In this document: in pieces, positions 29,225 to 38,920 of the stretch
Layout of the letters: each line of letters opens with the position of its first letter
Position numbering within the stretch: the stretch's first letter is position 1
NCBI RefSeq assembly: GCF_002028545.1
Contig: NZ_MWPQ01000002.1
Coordinates: forward strand, 1 to 47,696
From: Nitrobacter vulgaris
GTDB lineage: Bacteria > Pseudomonadota > Alphaproteobacteria > Rhizobiales > Xanthobacteraceae
DNA: 47,696 nt
Reading direction: 5' to 3'
Position numbers and translations under genes: made by a program
Notes under the pieces: generated by a model
Seen by the model: the letters and a program-made list of their open reading frames with translations, nothing else
What the model was told of the DNA's origin: nothing
Databases searched by the model: none

Positions 29225-29268
29225 GTATATGAATCGCCTTTAAGGGCGACGGCCTCGCTCGCCGTGGA
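29225..29268. terminator. Possible bidirectional terminator between convergent dnaQ and secB
   Basis: The 49-base gap between convergent genes contains CGCC TTTAA GGGCG and ACGGC CTCGCTC GCCGT stems. There is no long T-run on either side. Suggested mainly by position. Confidence 0.3.
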
Positions 29269-29754
29269 TTAGCTTGGCTTTTGTTGCGCCGCGGCGGCGG
29301 CCTGACGCTCCATGTTTTGTCGATACAGGCTTACAAAATCAATTGGGTCGAGCATCAGTGGCGGAAATCCGCCGCCACGAACGGTTGTGGCGACAATTTC
29401 GCGAGCGAATGGGAACAGCAGCCGTGGGCATTCGATCATGACCAGGGGGTGAAGATTTTCCTGGGGGACGTTGACGATTCGGAACACGCCCGCATAGGCG
29501 AGCTCGAAACTGAACATCAGCTTGCCGGTATGTTCAGCCTTGCCTTCGACTTTAAGCACCACCTCATAGTCGTTCTCCGCCACGTTGCTGGCGCCCACAT
29601 TGATCTGAACGCTGATCGACGGAGGCTGTTGCTGAGGCGCGAGGGAGGCGGGCGCGTTGGGATTCTCGAAAGAGAAATCTTTGGTGTACTGGGCCAGCAC
29701 GTTCAATTGGGGTGAAGGGGCTGCCTCGGGAGGCGTGCCGTTGCCGTTGGTCAT
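29269..29754 (-). CDS. secB: Protein-export chaperone SecB
   Basis: A 161-residue cytosolic chaperone that keeps secretory preproteins unfolded and passes them to SecA. It has the conserved [18 protein letters not shown] opening (about residues 19-36), VSxQINVGAS, and [19 protein letters not shown] followed by [13 protein letters not shown], which together are diagnostic of SecB. The flexible N-terminus is Pro-rich. It is transcribed away from the Tim44-domain gene. Confidence 0.96.
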   Translation of the reverse strand: MTNGNGTPPEAAPSPQLNVLAQYTKDFSFENPNAPASLAPQQQPPSISVQINVGASNVAENDYEVVLKVEGKAEHTGKLMFSFELAYAGVFRIVNVPQENLHPLVMIECPRLLFPFAREIVATTVRGGGFPPLMLDPIDFVSLYRQNMERQAAAAAQQKPS

Positions 29755-30178
29755 GGATCTCTCTCTCCTAAAACTTCAAGCCGACTTGTCAGACGATGCG
29801 CCTGCTTGAAGAGCGAAGTGCCGCGTCGGGGCGAGTGGCTAACATAAGCCTGCCGCTGTCCACAAGGACGGCGGACGCGCCAGTGAACCCGGGGGCGTCC
29901 CTCGGCCGCACCACAGGCCTTTCGCCCGTGCCCTCAAACTGTTGAGGGAATGCGCTTTCTGCCTGCAATCGGACTTTCCCCTTTGATCGGAAACGCGCTA
30001 TGTTTGGTCAACTTGGCAAAGGAGGCACCCTCCCTGGTCCGCTCGTTATGCTAAAATCCGCCCTTGGCCGGACTATGTTTCGTACTTAAATAAATCCGGC
30101 CGTCCGATGCGAACCTGGCCCACGGCTGGACGTTTGTTCGCAGGCCGTGATCCTAGCCGATCAGAAAGTGAAGACGAC
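29755..30178. other. 424-base divergent gap secB / Tim44 gene
   Basis: No established gene. It holds a GC-rich inverted segment (GGACGCGCC...GGGGGCGTCC, about 29871-29910) and a 29-codon reading frame at 30000-30089 listed separately. It also carries both divergent promoters. Confidence 0.5.
30000..30089 (+). CDS. Possible 29-residue small protein
   Basis: ATG at 30000-30002 to TAA at 30087-30089. The predicted peptide starts MFGQLGKGGTLPGPLVM, is basic and weakly amphipathic, and ends GRTMFRT. A GGAAA lies about nine bases upstream of the ATG. It is not recognised, and such a short frame can occur by chance. The composition looks more protein-like than its surroundings. It could be a leader peptide for the Tim44-mltA-smr run. 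Confidence 0.25.
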   Translation: MFGQLGKGGTLPGPLVMLKSALGRTMFRT

Positions 30179-30880
30179 GTGGATATTTACACCATCATTT
30201 TCCTGGCGCTGGCGGTCTTTATTTTCCTGCGTCTGCGCAGTGTTCTCGGGCAGCGGACAGGAAGTGAGCGTCCGCCTTACGATGCTACGCGGGAAGTCCT
30301 GCGTGGTACCCAGGACAACAACGTCGTTCCGGTGCCGGGAACCGTGATCAATCAGTCATCCGCGACGCCCACCGCCGATGTGGGGCCAAATTCCGATCGC
30401 TGGAAGAATTTGGCTGAACCGGGCACGACACTCGCTTTAGGGCTCGATGCTATTGCAGCCCAGGATTCCTCCTTCGATCCCGGGCATTTCCTGAGCGGCG
30501 CACGCAGTGCCTATGAGATGATCGTACTGGCATTCGCCAACGGGGATCGCCGGACTTTGAAGGACCTGCTGTCGTCGGATGTCTATGAAAGCTTTGATGC
30601 GGCTATCAAGGATAGAGAGAGACTCGAGCAGAAGACCGAAACGCGATTTGTATCAATTGATAAAGCCGAGTTGATCGGTGCGGAATTGCGAGACGGCGCC
30701 GAGCAACTGACGGTCCGCTTCATTTCGCAGATGATTTCTGTCACCCGCGACAGGACCGGAGTGATCGTCGACGGAAACCCTGAGAAGATTTCCGATATTA
30801 CCGATGTTTGGACGTTTGCCCGCGATATCTCGTCGCGCGATCCGAACTGGAAACTGGTTGGCACCGGAAGCGTCAGCTGA
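30179..30880 (+). CDS. Tim44/TimA-like domain protein
   Basis: A 233-residue membrane-anchored protein. It has an N-terminal transmembrane segment (IYTIIFLALAVFIFLRLRSV, residues 3-22), a Pro/polar linker, and a C-terminal Tim44-like domain (about 90-230) with AYEMIVLAFANGDRRTLKDLL and a final DPNWKLVGTGS. The alphaproteobacterial homologue (TimA) is the proposed ancestor of mitochondrial Tim44; its bacterial job is uncertain. The start is taken as GTG at 30179, directly before the DIYTII segment; an ATG at 30107 would add 24 residues. It overlaps the probable mltA start. Confidence 0.85.
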   Translation: MDIYTIIFLALAVFIFLRLRSVLGQRTGSERPPYDATREVLRGTQDNNVVPVPGTVINQSSATPTADVGPNSDRWKNLAEPGTTLALGLDAIAAQDSSFDPGHFLSGARSAYEMIVLAFANGDRRTLKDLLSSDVYESFDAAIKDRERLEQKTETRFVSIDKAELIGAELRDGAEQLTVRFISQMISVTRDRTGVIVDGNPEKISDITDVWTFARDISSRDPNWKLVGTGSVS

Positions 30881-32366
30881 CTTCTATCGGTTAAGAAGGT
30901 GCGCGGTCGGATTATGCGTCGCCGCCGCGATTGCGCCTGTCGCCGCCCAAGCTCACGATAGCCATCATCGTTCGGCCGGGCCGCTCGAGATCGTTGATGG
31001 TAAATACTCGCCGGTTTCCTGGGCTGGCATCGCTGGCTGGAACAACGACAATCATCTTGACGCGTTCAAGGCTTTTCGCGCCAGCTGCCGCGCCGTCACT
31101 GTGCGGCGTATAACGGCCGTCAGTCAGAAGGCGCTCGGCGCAACCTTGTGGGAGCCGTGCCGAGCGGCGAAGACGGCCAACATCTCAGACGACGCCAAAG
31201 CGAAAGCCTTCTTCGAAAACCATTTCCGGGCCGTGCGCATTTCACGTCTCGGCGAAACGGACGGTTTCGTTACCGGCTATTACGAGCCAATCATCGACGG
31301 GTCGCGCGCCAGAACGGATGTCTACACCGTCCCGGTTTACCGGCGCCCCTCGAACCTTTTTGTCCGGGGATTCACGCAAAGCGCGCCGAGCCTGCCCAAC
31401 AGCGGGCCGGTGTATCGCAAGATTGGCCGCCGAAAGCTGGTCCCCTACTACGATCGCGCCGAAATCGAGGATGGCGCGATCGAAGGCCGCGGCCTCGAAA
31501 TCTGCTGGCTCAAGAGCCAGACCGATCTGCTCTTCACGCAAATCCAGGGCTCAGCGCGCGTTCGGCTCGAGGACGGCTCCACCTTACGCATCAACTATGA
31601 TTCCTATAACGGATATCCATATACCGCAGTCGGTCGTATTCTGATCGAACGCAGCATCGTCCCGAAGGATCAGATGTCGATGCAACGCATCCGGCAGTGG
31701 ATGAATGAAAACCCGGATGGCGCCAAGGAATTGCGCCGTCAGAACCGCTCCTACGTGTTCTTTCACGAGGTGAAGCTCTCGGACAACGACGAGGCGATCG
31801 GAGCACAGGGTCTGCCTTTGACGCCGGGCAGGTCGATTGCGGTCGACAAATCGCTGCATGTCTATGGCACGCCTTTCTTCATCGAAGGCGAGTTGCCGAT
31901 CGAATCCGAACAGGCGAAAACGCCTTTTCATCGACTGATGATTGCGCAAGATACAGGCTCTGCCATTGTTGGTCCGGCCCGCGCGGACCTTTACTTCGGC
32001 GCCGGTTCGGAAGCGGGGCGGGTGTCGGGCCGTCTGCGACACCATATGCACTTCGTCATGCTCGTCCCGAACAGCCTTGATCCGGTCGCTCGCGCCAGAA
32101 CCATGCCGCTTCCGCAAACACGACCCTCGGCAAGAATAGCAAAGCTTTTTCCGCCCAAGGATCAGAAGCCGGCCAACACCCCGCATACCTCCGCGCCCTC
32201 TTCTTTTCCCGCGGGTGAACAAGCCGGGGCTGCTCCGACGCCAGCGGCGAAAGCCGCACCATCGAACGCCACCCCGCTGCCCTCGGCGCGGCCTGAGGTC
32301 AGATCCATGCACAACCGGCGGCATCGCACCCATTACCGCCGCCGCTGGCATCGCTGGGCGCGATGA
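30858..32366 (+). CDS. mltA: Membrane-bound lytic murein transglycosylase A
   Basis: A lytic transglycosylase of about 502 residues that cleaves the glycan backbone of peptidoglycan. After a signal-peptide-like stretch (RRCAVGLCVAAAIAPVAAQA) comes the MltA barrel with GYYEPIIDGS, LCW-type ICWLKSQTDLLFTQIQGS and the late 3D-like domain, LMIAQDTGSAIVGPARADLY, which carries the catalytic aspartate. The tail from about residue 420 is Pro/Ala-rich and ends in a basic His/Arg cluster. The start is uncertain. TTG at 30858 (with GGAAA upstream, overlapping the Tim44 gene by 23 bases) places a normal signal peptide at the front; ATG at 30804 is the alternative. Confidence 0.88.
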   Translation: MAPEASADFYRLRRCAVGLCVAAAIAPVAAQAHDSHHRSAGPLEIVDGKYSPVSWAGIAGWNNDNHLDAFKAFRASCRAVTVRRITAVSQKALGATLWEPCRAAKTANISDDAKAKAFFENHFRAVRISRLGETDGFVTGYYEPIIDGSRARTDVYTVPVYRRPSNLFVRGFTQSAPSLPNSGPVYRKIGRRKLVPYYDRAEIEDGAIEGRGLEICWLKSQTDLLFTQIQGSARVRLEDGSTLRINYDSYNGYPYTAVGRILIERSIVPKDQMSMQRIRQWMNENPDGAKELRRQNRSYVFFHEVKLSDNDEAIGAQGLPLTPGRSIAVDKSLHVYGTPFFIEGELPIESEQAKTPFHRLMIAQDTGSAIVGPARADLYFGAGSEAGRVSGRLRHHMHFVMLVPNSLDPVARARTMPLPQTRPSARIAKLFPPKDQKPANTPHTSAPSSFPAGEQAGAAPTPAAKAAPSNATPLPSARPEVRSMHNRRHRTHYRRRWHRWAR

Positions 32367-32941
32367 AACGCTTGTCGCCCGACGCATCCGCGCGGCCAAA
32401 CCGCCAGCGCGTACTTACGGAGGAAGAGCGCCGTTTGTGGGAAGGCGTTGCGGGGCAAGCCAAGCCATTGCGCAAACGGCCTCGGCCAGATCCATTGCAA
32501 CTCCGGCTTGAAGTGAAGTCCGCCAGGATTGCGAACCCCGCGACGTGGTCCGAATCAAGCTCAATCAAAAAAACGGCCAGATTCAATAGCCCGCAGCCAG
32601 CGCCGCTCACCCGCCGCGAGCGATCGCAATTGTCACGAGGGCGGAAAGACATCGATGCCCGGATCGACCTGCATGGCATGACGCAAACGCGGGCATATCG
32701 AGCCCTTCTGCAATTTTTACAAAACGCGTCGGGCGATGGCCTCACCTTCGTGCTTGTCATTACCGGCAAGGGCCGCGCGAGGGGGCTGGACTCCGAGCGG
32801 GGCGTACTGCGCCGGCAGGTCCCGCAATGGCTTGCTCTCCCCGAGTTTCGCTCGCTGGTCGTGGGTTTCGACGAGGCCCACTCCGGCCATGGCGGCGAGG
32901 GCGCGCTTTACGTGCGGTTGCGACGCCGAGTCAGAGCATAA
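32363..32941 (+). CDS. Smr-domain protein
   Basis: A 192-residue protein with a basic, poorly conserved first half and a C-terminal Smr (MutS2-related) domain from about residue 95. The domain shows DARIDLHGMTQ, FVLVITGKGRARG and the closing GEGALYVRLRR. Smr domains are predicted or proven nucleases on branched DNA or RNA. In this stand-alone (YdaL-like) form the role is unknown. The ATG overlaps the mltA stop as ATGA, so translation is coupled. A strong hairpin follows the stop. Confidence 0.9.
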   Translation: MKRLSPDASARPNRQRVLTEEERRLWEGVAGQAKPLRKRPRPDPLQLRLEVKSARIANPATWSESSSIKKTARFNSPQPAPLTRRERSQLSRGRKDIDARIDLHGMTQTRAYRALLQFLQNASGDGLTFVLVITGKGRARGLDSERGVLRRQVPQWLALPEFRSLVVGFDEAHSGHGGEGALYVRLRRRVRA

Positions 32942-32980
32942 TCCCGAAAACGAACCGGTTTTCGGGATTGGATCATCCGC
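32937..32980. repeat. Hairpin/dispersed repeat at the smr stop codon
   Basis: The perfect 10-base stem ATCCCGAAAA (32941-32950) pairs with TTTTCGGGAT (32959-32968) around CGAACCGG. AGCATA and GGATCATC on the flanks mark it as a variant of the GAGCATGATC repeat family. It lies directly on the stop codon and may end transcription of Tim44-mltA-smr. Confidence 0.65.
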
Positions 32981-33011
32981 GATCAAAAGGTGCGATCAAA
33001 AGCCAGCGCTC

Positions 33012-33126
33012 GAGTCTGATGTCGGAATCAGTCTCCATAGCGTTTTCGAGCGAAGCACGTCCTTGGGCTTGACCCAAAAATGGAATCCGGTTCGCGGGAA
33101 AAAACGCGTCAAAAAAATAGAATCTT
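33012..33126. repeat. Dispersed repeat, GCGTTTTC family, copy 5 (with internal insert)
   Basis: ATAGCGTTTTCGAGCGAAGC, then an extra ACGTCCTTGGGCTTGACCCA segment, then TGGAATCCGGTTCGCGGGAA and AAACGCGTC. The insert resembles the one in copy 6 at 42858. It lies between convergent smr and hslU. Confidence 0.7.
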
Positions 33127-33155
33127 TCAGCGTTTCCGTGACGCGGTGACAGACT

Positions 33156-34457
33156 CTAGAGGATGAACCTGCTCAAATCGGCATTCTTGGCCAGATCCCC
33201 GATATGCTTCTGGACATATCCGGAGTCGATGCGGACCGTCTCGCCTTTGCGGTCAGGAGCCGTGAACGAGATGTCGTCGAGCACCCGCTCCATGACGGTC
33301 TGCAACCGTCTCGCACCGATGTTCTCCACGGTTGAATTCACCGCAACCGCGATATCCGCGAGTGCGTCGACGGCATCATCGGTGATGTCGAGCGTGACCT
33401 CTTCGGTCTGCATCAACGCGACGTATTGTTTGATGAGCGAGGCCTCTGGCTCGGTCAGGATGCGCCGCAAGTCATTGCGTGTCAGGGCCTCCAGTTCGAC
33501 GCGGATCGGCAGCCGGCCCTGCAATTCGGGGAGCAAATCGGAAGGCTTGGCAATATGAAACGCGCCTGACGCGATGAACAGGATATGGTCGGTCTTCACC
33601 GCGCCATGCTTGGTCGAGACCGTCGTTCCTTCGATCAGCGGCAGCAGGTCGCGCTGCACGCCTTCGCGCGAGACGTCGCCGCCGCTGCGCCCGTCACGCA
33701 CGCAGATCTTGTCGATCTCGTCGAGAAACACGATGCCGTTATTTTCGACCGCAGCGATCGCTTCCAGCGTGAGCTGATCGCTATCGAGCAGCTTGTCAGA
33801 TTCCTCGTTGATCAGGATTTCATGAGAGTCAGAAACGGTCAGCCTTCGGGTCTTGGTTCGTCCGCCCATCTTGCCGAAAATATCACCGATCGAGATCGCA
33901 CCGACCTGTGCTCCCGGCATGCCGGGAATCTCGAACATCGGTGCTCCGCCGGATGATTGCGTCTCGATCTCGATTTCCTTGTCATTCAGTTCACCTGCCC
34001 GCAGTTTCTTGCGAAAGGAATCACGCGTTGCGGCGCTCGAATTGGCGCCGACCAAGGCGTCCAGAACGCGCTCCTCGGCGGCAAGCTGTGCGCGTGCTTG
34101 AACATCCTTGCGCTTGCGCTCGCGGGTCTGGCCGATCGCGACTTCCACGAGATCACGGACGATCTGTTCGACGTCGCGTCCGACGTATCCCACTTCGGTG
34201 AATTTCGTGGCCTCCACCTTGAGGAAGGGGGCGTTTGCAAGCTTCGCCAGCCGTCGCGCGATCTCCGTCTTGCCGACGCCGGTCGGGCCGATCATCAAAA
34301 TGTTCTTCGGCAACACCTCCTCGCGCAGTGGTCCGGTCAATTGCTGGCGCCGCCAGCGATTGCGCAACGCGATGGAGACGGCGCGTTTGGCGTCGGTCTG
34401 GCCAACTATGAAACGGTCGAGTTCGGAGACGATTTCGCGAGGAGAGAAGTTCATCAT
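33156..34457 (-). CDS. hslU: ATP-dependent protease ATPase subunit HslU
   Basis: A 433-residue AAA+ unfoldase of the HslUV protease. It has the Walker A GPTGVGKT (residues 57-64), the pore-loop region [18 protein letters not shown], the I-domain insertion (about 110-240), Walker [12 protein letters not shown], sensor [12 protein letters not shown], and the C-terminal tail DLSRFIL that docks into HslV. The first two codons are both ATG. It is transcribed with hslV, 147 bases upstream. Confidence 0.97.
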   Translation of the reverse strand: MMNFSPREIVSELDRFIVGQTDAKRAVSIALRNRWRRQQLTGPLREEVLPKNILMIGPTGVGKTEIARRLAKLANAPFLKVEATKFTEVGYVGRDVEQIVRDLVEVAIGQTRERKRKDVQARAQLAAEERVLDALVGANSSAATRDSFRKKLRAGELNDKEIEIETQSSGGAPMFEIPGMPGAQVGAISIGDIFGKMGGRTKTRRLTVSDSHEILINEESDKLLDSDQLTLEAIAAVENNGIVFLDEIDKICVRDGRSGGDVSREGVQRDLLPLIEGTTVSTKHGAVKTDHILFIASGAFHIAKPSDLLPELQGRLPIRVELEALTRNDLRRILTEPEASLIKQYVALMQTEEVTLDITDDAVDALADIAVAVNSTVENIGARRLQTVMERVLDDISFTAPDRKGETVRIDSGYVQKHIGDLAKNADLSRFIL

Positions 34458-34604
34458 GTTCTCGAAGATATGTTGGATCGTTGGGGGAACAAGCGGTCAA
34501 ATGATGGGCGGCCCGGCCTGCCAGTGACGCCGAGCTGGATAGATTGGCACGACGACGGTTGTCACGAATACTCCGACAAGAGCCTCCTGCAGGAGCCGTC
34601 GTGC

Positions 34605-35159
34605 TCAATCCGTGGACAGCATCTCGACCGTCAAGTTTCGATTGGTATAAACGCAGATATCGGCGGCGATATCGAGAGAACGGCGGACAATGGTCTCGGC
34701 GTCGTTGTCGGAGTCGACCAGGGCCCTCGCGGCGGCAAGCGCGTAATTCCCGCCAGAGCCGATCGCCATCACGCCGGATTCGGGCTCCAGCACGTCTCCG
34801 GTCCCGGTCAGCACCAGCGAGACGTCTTTGTCGGCAACGAGCATCATGGCTTCCAGCCGCCGCAGATAGCGATCGGTTCGCCAGTCCTTGGCGAGTTCGA
34901 CGGCGGCGCGGGTGAGTTGGCCGGGATACTGTTCGAGCTTGCTTTCCAGCCGCTCGAACAGGGTGAAGGCATCGGCGGTGGCGCCGGCGAAGCCGCCGAT
35001 GACGTCGCCTTTTCCGAGCTTCCTGACCTTCTTCGCGTTGGATTTGATGACGGTCTGTCCGATCGACACCTGACCGTCTCCGCCAATGACCACTTTGCCG
35101 CCCTTGCGGACGGTCAGGATCGTGGTGCCGTGCCACACCTCCGGCTGTGATGCTTGCAT
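34605..35159 (-). CDS. hslV: ATP-dependent protease subunit HslV
   Basis: A 184-residue proteasome-like peptidase. After a short propeptide ([11 protein letters not shown]) the mature protein starts at the catalytic threonine of [30 protein letters not shown] (Lys contributes to catalysis) and [14 protein letters not shown] follow. The start at 35157-35159 gives the correct 11-residue propeptide. The frame continues upstream to 35291 without family-like sequence. hslV-hslU is usually heat-shock controlled; I could not fix a sigma-32 promoter. Confidence 0.96.
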   Translation of the reverse strand: MQASQPEVWHGTTILTVRKGGKVVIGGDGQVSIGQTVIKSNAKKVRKLGKGDVIGGFAGATADAFTLFERLESKLEQYPGQLTRAAVELAKDWRTDRYLRRLEAMMLVADKDVSLVLTGTGDVLEPESGVMAIGSGGNYALAAARALVDSDNDAETIVRRSLDIAADICVYTNRNLTVEMLSTD

Positions 35160-35521
35160 ATGAACCCCTTGATGACCCGCCAGATTTAGGCATTGCCGCG
35201 CCGCGTTGCAATCGGCGTTGGATTCCGTTCCAGTGGTCCGATTCCAACATTCGCATCTCGGTGCCCGCGGCAAATGGGTGGCGAATGTCAAATCCCTCCA
35301 CTAGTCACCATGCTCGAAGAACACTAGCAAAATGCATCATCCCGCAGTAGCGAAGGGGACCTGAGCCTGTTAAAAGAGCCGCGTTCTATCAGAGCGCGGT
35401 CAGCAGGAGTGGATATCGATTTGTGTCCGACGCGCTCAGATCGTTAGATGGCGCGTGATCTTGTTGCCCAACCGCTTACACTCTGGCGGAGGCGGATCAT
35501 GCGCGAGGCAGAGAGCTTTTC
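35160..35521. other. 362-base divergent gap hslV / hisB
   Basis: No gene seen. It should contain the hslV promoter and the his-operon promoter. A small hairpin-like GAGCCGCGTTCTATCAGAGCGCGGT segment is at 35374-35400. I find no his attenuator with a histidine-rich leader peptide. Confidence 0.4.
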
Positions 35522-36115
35522 ATGCGCACGGCGAGCATCAAGCGCAAGACCAAGGAAACGGACATCGAGGTCGCGGTCAACCTCGATGGCTCCGGTGTGT
35601 CGAAGGTTGCAACCGGCATCGGCTTTTTTGACCACATGCTGGATCTGCTCGCCCGCCATTCGCGGATCGACATCACGGTCAAAGCCGTCGGCGATCTCCA
35701 CGTCGATTACCACCACACGACGGAGGATGTCGGCATCGCGCTGGGCCAGGCTGTGAAGCAGGCGCTCGGCTCGATGGTTGGCATCAGCCGGTATGCCAGC
35801 GTCTATATGCCAATGGACGAAACGTTGTCCCGGATCGTGATCGATATCTCCGGCCGGCCGGTGCTCGTGTTCAAGGTCGATTTCCCCCGCGACAAGATCG
35901 GTGAGTTCGACACCGAACTGGTGCGCGAATGGTTCAATGCCTTTGCCGTCAATGCGGGAGTGACTTTGCACGTGGAGACGCTATATGGCGAGAACAGCCA
36001 TCATATCGCCGAATCCTGCTTCAAGGGTCTGGCGCGAGCGCTTCGTGCAGCGGTAGCGATCGATCCGCGCGCTGCGGACGAAGTGCCATCAACAAAGGGT
36101 CAGCTCGGCGGCTGA
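35522..36115 (+). CDS. hisB: Imidazoleglycerol-phosphate dehydratase
   Basis: A 197-residue manganese enzyme of histidine synthesis (IGP to imidazole-acetol phosphate). It has the two metal-binding repeats: [14 protein letters not shown] and [14 protein letters not shown] in the first half, and [19 protein letters not shown] in the second. It is monofunctional, without the HisN-type phosphatase domain of enterobacterial HisB. It leads the operon hisB-DUF2628 gene-hisH-hisA-hisF-hisE. Confidence 0.97.
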   Translation: MRTASIKRKTKETDIEVAVNLDGSGVSKVATGIGFFDHMLDLLARHSRIDITVKAVGDLHVDYHHTTEDVGIALGQAVKQALGSMVGISRYASVYMPMDETLSRIVIDISGRPVLVFKVDFPRDKIGEFDTELVREWFNAFAVNAGVTLHVETLYGENSHHIAESCFKGLARALRAAVAIDPRAADEVPSTKGQLGG

Positions 36116-36141
36116 CCGTTCCGTTGTCAGCGGAGAGTGCA

Positions 36142-36666
36142 ATGTCGGTCTATACAGTCCATGCGCCACCGGTCGACGGGCCAGACGTGCGCGGCACCAC
36201 GGACAATTTCGTGTTCGTTCGCGATGGCTTTTCGTTTGGGGCTTTTGTGTTCGGTCCATTGTGGCTGCTTTACCAACGACTTTGGTTGGCGCTCGGTGGG
36301 TATTTGGTTCTGTCGATCGCGGTGGAAGCCACGATGACGCTGCTGCGCGTCAGCGGGGGAACACGCATTGCGGTGATGGCCGTGATCGCCGTGCTGATGG
36401 GATTGGAAGCGGCGAGTTTGCGGCGCTGGACGTTGTCGCGGCAAAAGTGGCGTCCGCTCGACGTCGTTGTCGCAGACGACGAGGAAGCCGCTGAGCGGCG
36501 TTTTTTCGATCGCTGGCGAGCGATGCCGGGCGCGGATTTCGATCCCTTGGCGATCGATCGCGGCGCGCCGCCTCCGACCCGAGGCGCTTCGGACCACTCC
36601 CATCCGCCGTCGACGCTGCGCGGCGACATCGTCGGCCTGTTTCCTCAACCCGGGTTCAGGCGGTGA
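36142..36666 (+). CDS. DUF2628 membrane protein within the his operon
   Basis: A 174-residue protein. A short N-terminal stretch ([13 protein letters not shown]) and [20 protein letters not shown], the hallmark of DUF2628, lead into two to three hydrophobic helices (about residues 38-95, with [15 protein letters not shown] and [16 protein letters not shown]). A charged cytosolic tail follows. A GGAGAG ribosome binding site is visible. Its TGA overlaps the GTG start of hisH (GTGA), so it is translationally coupled to histidine genes, yet it has no known role in the pathway. The same insertion is, as I recall, common in Rhizobiales his clusters. Confidence 0.85.
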   Translation: MSVYTVHAPPVDGPDVRGTTDNFVFVRDGFSFGAFVFGPLWLLYQRLWLALGGYLVLSIAVEATMTLLRVSGGTRIAVMAVIAVLMGLEAASLRRWTLSRQKWRPLDVVVADDEEAAERRFFDRWRAMPGADFDPLAIDRGAPPPTRGASDHSHPPSTLRGDIVGLFPQPGFRR

Positions 36667-37313
36667 CGGCCGCGATTATCGACTATGGCTCCGGTAATCT
36701 TCATTCGGCCGCCAAGGCATTTGAGTGCGCGGCGCGCAACATGGAAGGTTCGGAAAAGATCATCGTGACGCGCGATCCGGATGTGGTGTTCCGGGCCGAT
36801 CGCGTGGTACTGCCCGGCGTCGGCGCGTTCGCCGATTGCCGCAAGGGCCTTGATGCGCTCGACGGCATGGTGGAGGCCATGACGGAGGCGGTGCGCGATA
36901 AAGCGCGTCCGTTTTTGGGCATTTGCGTCGGGATGCAGCTGATGGCGACACGGGGCAGGGAGCACGTGACAACGGACGGGCTAGGCTGGATCGCCGGTGA
37001 CGTCGAGAAAATTTCGCCGCGTGACGAGAGACTGAAGATTCCCCACATGGGCTGGAATACGCTTGATCCGGTGCGGGAGCATCCGGTGCTCGAGCGTCTG
37101 CCATTGGGACCGAAGGGCCGTCACGCCTATTTCGTGCACTCCTACCACCTGAACGCCGCCAACGAGACCGACGTGCTCGCGCGCGCTGATTATGGTGGTC
37201 CGGTGACGGCGATCGTCGGCAAGGACACCGCGGTCGGCACTCAGTTTCATCCCGAAAAGAGCCAGCGATTCGGGCTGGCTCTAATCGCCAATTTCCTGAG
37301 ATGGAAACCGTGA
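36663..37313 (+). CDS. hisH: Imidazole glycerol phosphate synthase, glutamine amidotransferase subunit
   Basis: A 216-residue class I glutamine amidotransferase that feeds ammonia to HisF. It starts at GTG 36663 ([20 protein letters not shown]). It has the nucleophile cysteine in [11 protein letters not shown] (near residue 84), [18 protein letters not shown] and the catalytic His-Glu pair in [10 protein letters not shown] near the end. It overlaps both neighbours by a few bases. Confidence 0.97.
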   Translation: MTAAIIDYGSGNLHSAAKAFECAARNMEGSEKIIVTRDPDVVFRADRVVLPGVGAFADCRKGLDALDGMVEAMTEAVRDKARPFLGICVGMQLMATRGREHVTTDGLGWIAGDVEKISPRDERLKIPHMGWNTLDPVREHPVLERLPLGPKGRHAYFVHSYHLNAANETDVLARADYGGPVTAIVGKDTAVGTQFHPEKSQRFGLALIANFLRWKP

Positions 37314-38050
37314 TCCTCTTCCCCGCCATCGATCTCAAGAACGGTCAGTGCGTTCGCCTCGAGCAGGGCGATATGGCGCGCGCGACCGTTTTCAATCTTG
37401 ATCCCGCGGAGCAGGCGCGCTCATTCGCCGCACAAGGCTTCGAGTATCTGCATGTGGTCGATCTCGACGGCGCGTTCGCCGGTAAGCCCGTGAATGCGGA
37501 TGCGGTTGAGCGGGTCTTGAAAACCGTTGCCCTGCCGGTTCAGCTCGGCGGCGGCATTCGGAATCTGAAAACGGTCGAAGCCTGGCTCGGCAAGGGTGTT
37601 GCGCGCGTCATCATCGGCACGGCCGCGGTACGCGATCCTGTTCTGGTCAAGGAAGCCGCCAGGGCGTTTCCGGGACGCGTTGCGGTCGGTCTCGACGCGC
37701 GTGATGGCAAAGTCGCGGTGGACGGCTGGGCCGAGACGTCGGAAGTGTCGGCACTCGACATCGCGCGACGGTTCGAGGACGCTGGAATCGCGGCGATCAT
37801 CTTCACTGACATTGCCAGGGACGGCTTGCTGAAGGGCCTGAACCTCGATGCCACGATTGCGCTTGCCGACAGCATTTCAATTCCGGTGATTGCGTCGGGT
37901 GGCTTCGCCTCCATCGTGGATGTAAAGGCGCTGCTCGCGCCGCGTGCGAAGAAGCTCGCGGGCGCCATTGCTGGACGGGCGCTCTACGATGGCCGGCTCG
38001 ATCCGGTTGAAGCGCTGAAGCTGATTCACGCCGCGCGTGCGGCGGCTTGA
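37310..38050 (+). CDS. hisA: ProFAR isomerase (HisA)
   Basis: A (beta/alpha)8 isomerase converting ProFAR to PRFAR. It starts [20 protein letters not shown] with the catalytic base aspartate in PAIDLKNG. It has [22 protein letters not shown], the second catalytic aspartate in [12 protein letters not shown], and IASGGFAS for phosphate binding. GTG at 37310 overlaps the hisH stop as GTGA and yields the family-typical MILFPAID start; an ATG at 37301 would add three residues. Confidence 0.96.
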   Translation: MILFPAIDLKNGQCVRLEQGDMARATVFNLDPAEQARSFAAQGFEYLHVVDLDGAFAGKPVNADAVERVLKTVALPVQLGGGIRNLKTVEAWLGKGVARVIIGTAAVRDPVLVKEAARAFPGRVAVGLDARDGKVAVDGWAETSEVSALDIARRFEDAGIAAIIFTDIARDGLLKGLNLDATIALADSISIPVIASGGFASIVDVKALLAPRAKKLAGAIAGRALYDGRLDPVEALKLIHAARAAA

Positions 38051-38065
38051 GAGTATCGGGCGACG

Positions 38066-38842
38066 ATGTTCAAGGTCCGTGTCATACCATGTCTTGACGT
38101 AAAGGATGGCCGGGTCGTCAAGGGTGTCAACTTCGTGGACCTGCGGGATGCAGGCGACCCCGTGGAAGCGGCGGTCGCATACGATGCCGCCGGCGCCGAC
38201 GAACTCACCTTTCTCGACATCACCGCAACGCACGAAAATCGCGGCATCATGTTGGATGTGGTTCGGCGTACCGCGGAAGCCTGCTTCATGCCGGTGACCG
38301 TGGGCGGCGGCGTTCGCACCATCGAGGATATCCGTACCTTGCTGCGCTCCGGAGCGGACAAGGTCTCGATCAACAGCGCAGCGGTGAGCCGGCGTGAGTT
38401 CGTCAAAGAGGCCGCGGAAAAGTTTGGCGACCAGTGCATCGTGGTCGCCATCGATGCCAAACGGGTGTCGAGGGCCGGTGGCGCGGACCGTTGGGAAATC
38501 TTCACTCATGGTGGGCGCAAATCCACCGGCATCGATGCGATCGAATATGCGCAGGAAGTGGTGTCGCTCGGCGCGGGCGAGATCCTGCTGACGTCGATGG
38601 ATCGCGACGGCACCCGCCAGGGCTTCGATCTGCCGCTGACCCGGCGCGTGGCCGATGGCGTTTCCGTGCCCGTGATCGCGTCCGGCGGCGTCGGCAATCT
38701 CGATCACCTGGTCGATGGAATTCGCGAAGGCCATGCCACGGCGGTCCTTGCGGCATCGATCTTTCACTTCGGGGAATTTACCATTCGCGAAGCCAAGGAG
38801 CATATGGTTCGTGCCGGGTTGGCCATGCGGCTCGATCCCTAA
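38066..38842 (+). CDS. hisF: Imidazole glycerol phosphate synthase cyclase subunit
   Basis: A 258-residue (beta/alpha)8 barrel that closes the imidazole ring. It has the catalytic Asp in [18 protein letters not shown] (residue 11), the second in [12 protein letters not shown], and the phosphate-binding [14 protein letters not shown] and [12 protein letters not shown]. It follows hisA by 15 bases. Confidence 0.97.
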   Translation: MFKVRVIPCLDVKDGRVVKGVNFVDLRDAGDPVEAAVAYDAAGADELTFLDITATHENRGIMLDVVRRTAEACFMPVTVGGGVRTIEDIRTLLRSGADKVSINSAAVSRREFVKEAAEKFGDQCIVVAIDAKRVSRAGGADRWEIFTHGGRKSTGIDAIEYAQEVVSLGAGEILLTSMDRDGTRQGFDLPLTRRVADGVSVPVIASGGVGNLDHLVDGIREGHATAVLAASIFHFGEFTIREAKEHMVRAGLAMRLDP

Positions 38843-38920
38843 CGACTTTGGATCGCATAAGTGCTAGGTATTCAACAGTTGCCGTGTGCCTAAAAGTGCG
38901 ACCGGACGAGTAGACGGATT

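Noticed and set aside
34458-34604. Small gene between hslV and hslU
   Set aside because: 147 bases with no start plus ribosome binding site combination giving a convincing peptide.
33957-35150. 397-codon plus-strand frame across hslU-hslV
   Set aside because: It spans two well-supported minus-strand genes and the gap between them; antisense shadow.
34153-35301. 382-codon minus-strand frame in another register across hslV and hslU
   Set aside because: Low-complexity Arg-rich translation that overlaps HslV and the start of HslU; both real proteins have full motif sets.
35160-35350. Sigma-32 promoter for hslVU
   Set aside because: TTTGACA and CCCATTT are present but only seven bases apart. 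No correctly spaced pair was found, so I did not call it.
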